DNA of 64,000 nt from Streptomyces sp. NBC_01497 (lineage in GTDB: Bacteria > Actinomycetota > Actinomycetes > Streptomycetales > Streptomycetaceae), in the NCBI RefSeq assembly GCF_036250695.1, contig NZ_CP109428.1, positions 464,824-528,823 of the forward strand, given 5' to 3'. Numbering within the stretch: the stretch's first letter is position 1; every line of letters starts with the position of its first letter. Shown piece after piece: positions 63,779-64,000 of this stretch. The position numbers and the translations under genes are program-made. The notes under the pieces are model-generated. The model saw only the letters and a list, made by a program, of their open reading frames with translations, was not told the DNA's origin and made no database searches.

Positions 63779-63803
63779 GGCGGGGGAGCGCAGCGGACCC
63801 GCC
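63779..63803. repeat. Telomere palindrome (inner, imperfect)
   Basis: GGCGGG and CCCGCC arms around GGAGCGCAGCGGA. An imperfect hairpin marking the inner limit of the palindromic zone. Confidence 0.5.
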
Positions 63804-63878
63804 CCGGGCCGAAGCGAAGCGAAAGCCCCCAGCGAAGGCGCAACCTTCACCCCGTTCCGGGAGCGCAGCGAACGGAAC

Positions 63879-63909
63879 CTCACCCCACGGGCGCAGCCCG
63901 TGGGGTGAG
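63879..63909. repeat. Telomere palindrome, 14-bp arms
   Basis: CTCACCCCACGGGC, loop GCA, GCCCGTGGGGTGAG. A perfect hairpin with the C-GCA-G loop. Confidence 0.9.
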
Positions 63910-63929
63910 TGGCCCGCGCAGCGGGCCAC
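63909..63929. repeat. Telomere palindrome, 9-bp arms
   Basis: GTGGCCCGC, loop GCA, GCGGGCCAC. It touches the preceding palindrome. Confidence 0.9.
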
Positions 63930-63931
63930 CA

Positions 63932-63954
63932 GCGCTCCCGCGGAGCGGGAGCGC
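63932..63954. repeat. Telomere palindrome, 10-bp arms
   Basis: GCGCTCCCGC, loop GGA, GCGGGAGCGC. Nearly identical to a palindrome of the archetypal Streptomyces telomere as I remember it. Confidence 0.9.
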
Positions 63955-63979
63955 AACCACCTTGCGCAGCAAGGTGGTT
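63955..63979. repeat. Telomere palindrome, 11-bp arms
   Basis: AACCACCTTGC, loop GCA, GCAAGGTGGTT. Directly joined to the preceding palindrome. Confidence 0.9.
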
Positions 63980-63989
63980 CGCTTGCATT

Positions 63990-64000
63990 GCGCGCAGCGC
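63990..64000. repeat. Terminal palindrome at the window edge
   Basis: GCGC, loop GCA, GCGC at the very last bases; probably the terminal palindrome (I), possibly cut short by the window or assembly. Confidence 0.7.

Larger units (their letters stand above)
50094..64000. mobile_element. Telomere-abutting Tn7-like transposon (proposed)
   Basis: Contains, from the telomere inward on the minus strand: TtrA-like helicase, TniQ-HA fusion, TniQ, TnsA, TnsB, TnsC and an HhH-fold protein, with an ankyrin gene divergent at the outer edge. The outer boundary appears to be the telomere itself. The inner boundary is inferred to lie in 50094-50356, where short direct repeats occur; it could lie further left if the hydratase gene is cargo. 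No second transposon end is visible on the telomeric side. Confidence 0.6.
63569..64000. other. Telomere of a linear replicon (right end)
   Basis: Non-coding. From about 63780 the DNA is a series of close palindromes separated by short spacers, with 3-base loops GCA or GGA closed by C-G pairs, which on the 3' strand give stable hairpins as in Streptomyces telomeres. The sequence stops within or just after the last small palindrome (GCGC-GCA-GCGC at 63990-64000). I infer that the window ends at or within a few bases of the physical end. This is the expected substrate for Tap and Tpg. Confidence 0.85.

Noticed and set aside
50094..64000. Possibility of a CRISPR-associated transposon
   Set aside because: TniQ, TnsB and TnsC are shared with such elements, but no Cas gene, no CRISPR array and no repeat-spacer pattern is seen in the window.
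1..64000. tRNA or rRNA genes
   Set aside because: No cloverleaf-like or rRNA sequence was recognised while reading; a dedicated scan was not possible.

Overview
The window is high-GC actinobacterial DNA, almost certainly one end of a linear Streptomyces replicon (chromosome arm or large linear plasmid). Three things show this: an intact tap-tpg telomere-protein operon (18.8-21.7 kb), a TtrA-like terminal helicase (60.2-62.8 kb), and a final ~300 bases made of hairpin-forming palindromes with GCA/GGA loops, typical of a Streptomyces telomere. The right edge appears to be at, or within a few bases of, the physical chromosome end.

Layout. 0-6.8 kb: accessory genes (a bacterial pentameric ligand-gated channel homologue, a small lipoprotein, DUF6292 and DUF3846-type plasmid genes) mixed with frameshifted remnants. 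6.8-11.5 kb: a decayed IS3 element, a ~159-bp MITE, an unusual duplicated-module protein and a frameshifted ISL3 element. 11.6-17.6 kb: a CocE/NonD hydrolase truncated at a rearrangement junction with an MFS remnant, an IS5 transposase, a RacP-like gene beside a broken DUF6192 gene, and a tpg pseudogene. 17.6-24.8 kb: a coiled-coil protein, tap-tpg, a pentapeptide-repeat membrane protein, a small membrane protein and a mini GntR regulator. 26-48 kb: a graveyard of IS elements (IS3, IS5, IS481, IS630, IS701, IS1380, ISAs1 types, many truncated or with dead catalytic residues), two more MITE copies, and scattered redox genes (msrB, msrA, DUF417/RclC-like, thioredoxin, SDR, quinone-oxidoreductase-like), plus TerD, DUF5709 and a remnant of another terminal helicase.

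49-64 kb is different: nearly every gene is intact and co-oriented, reading inward from the telomere. The order is telomere, (divergent ankyrin gene), TtrA-like helicase, TniQ fused to five helicase-associated (HA) modules, a second TniQ, TnsA, TnsB, TnsC, and an HhH/OGG-fold protein. This is a Tn7-like transposition module lying directly against a telomere. The TniQ-HA fusion shares its HA sequence signature with the neighbouring telomere helicase, so it may act as a telomere-directed target selector. TnsB keeps its DDE triad and TnsC its Walker motifs, but TnsA has lost its nuclease residues (E to M, D to Q), which would suit nicking-only, one-ended or replicative transposition. I read this as a telomeric Tn7-like transposon; it is the most interesting system here.

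Limits: all assignments come from reading translated sequence by eye, with no database search. IS boundaries are approximate unless terminal repeats are quoted. Many single frameshifts in 0-48 kb could be real decay or assembly indels.
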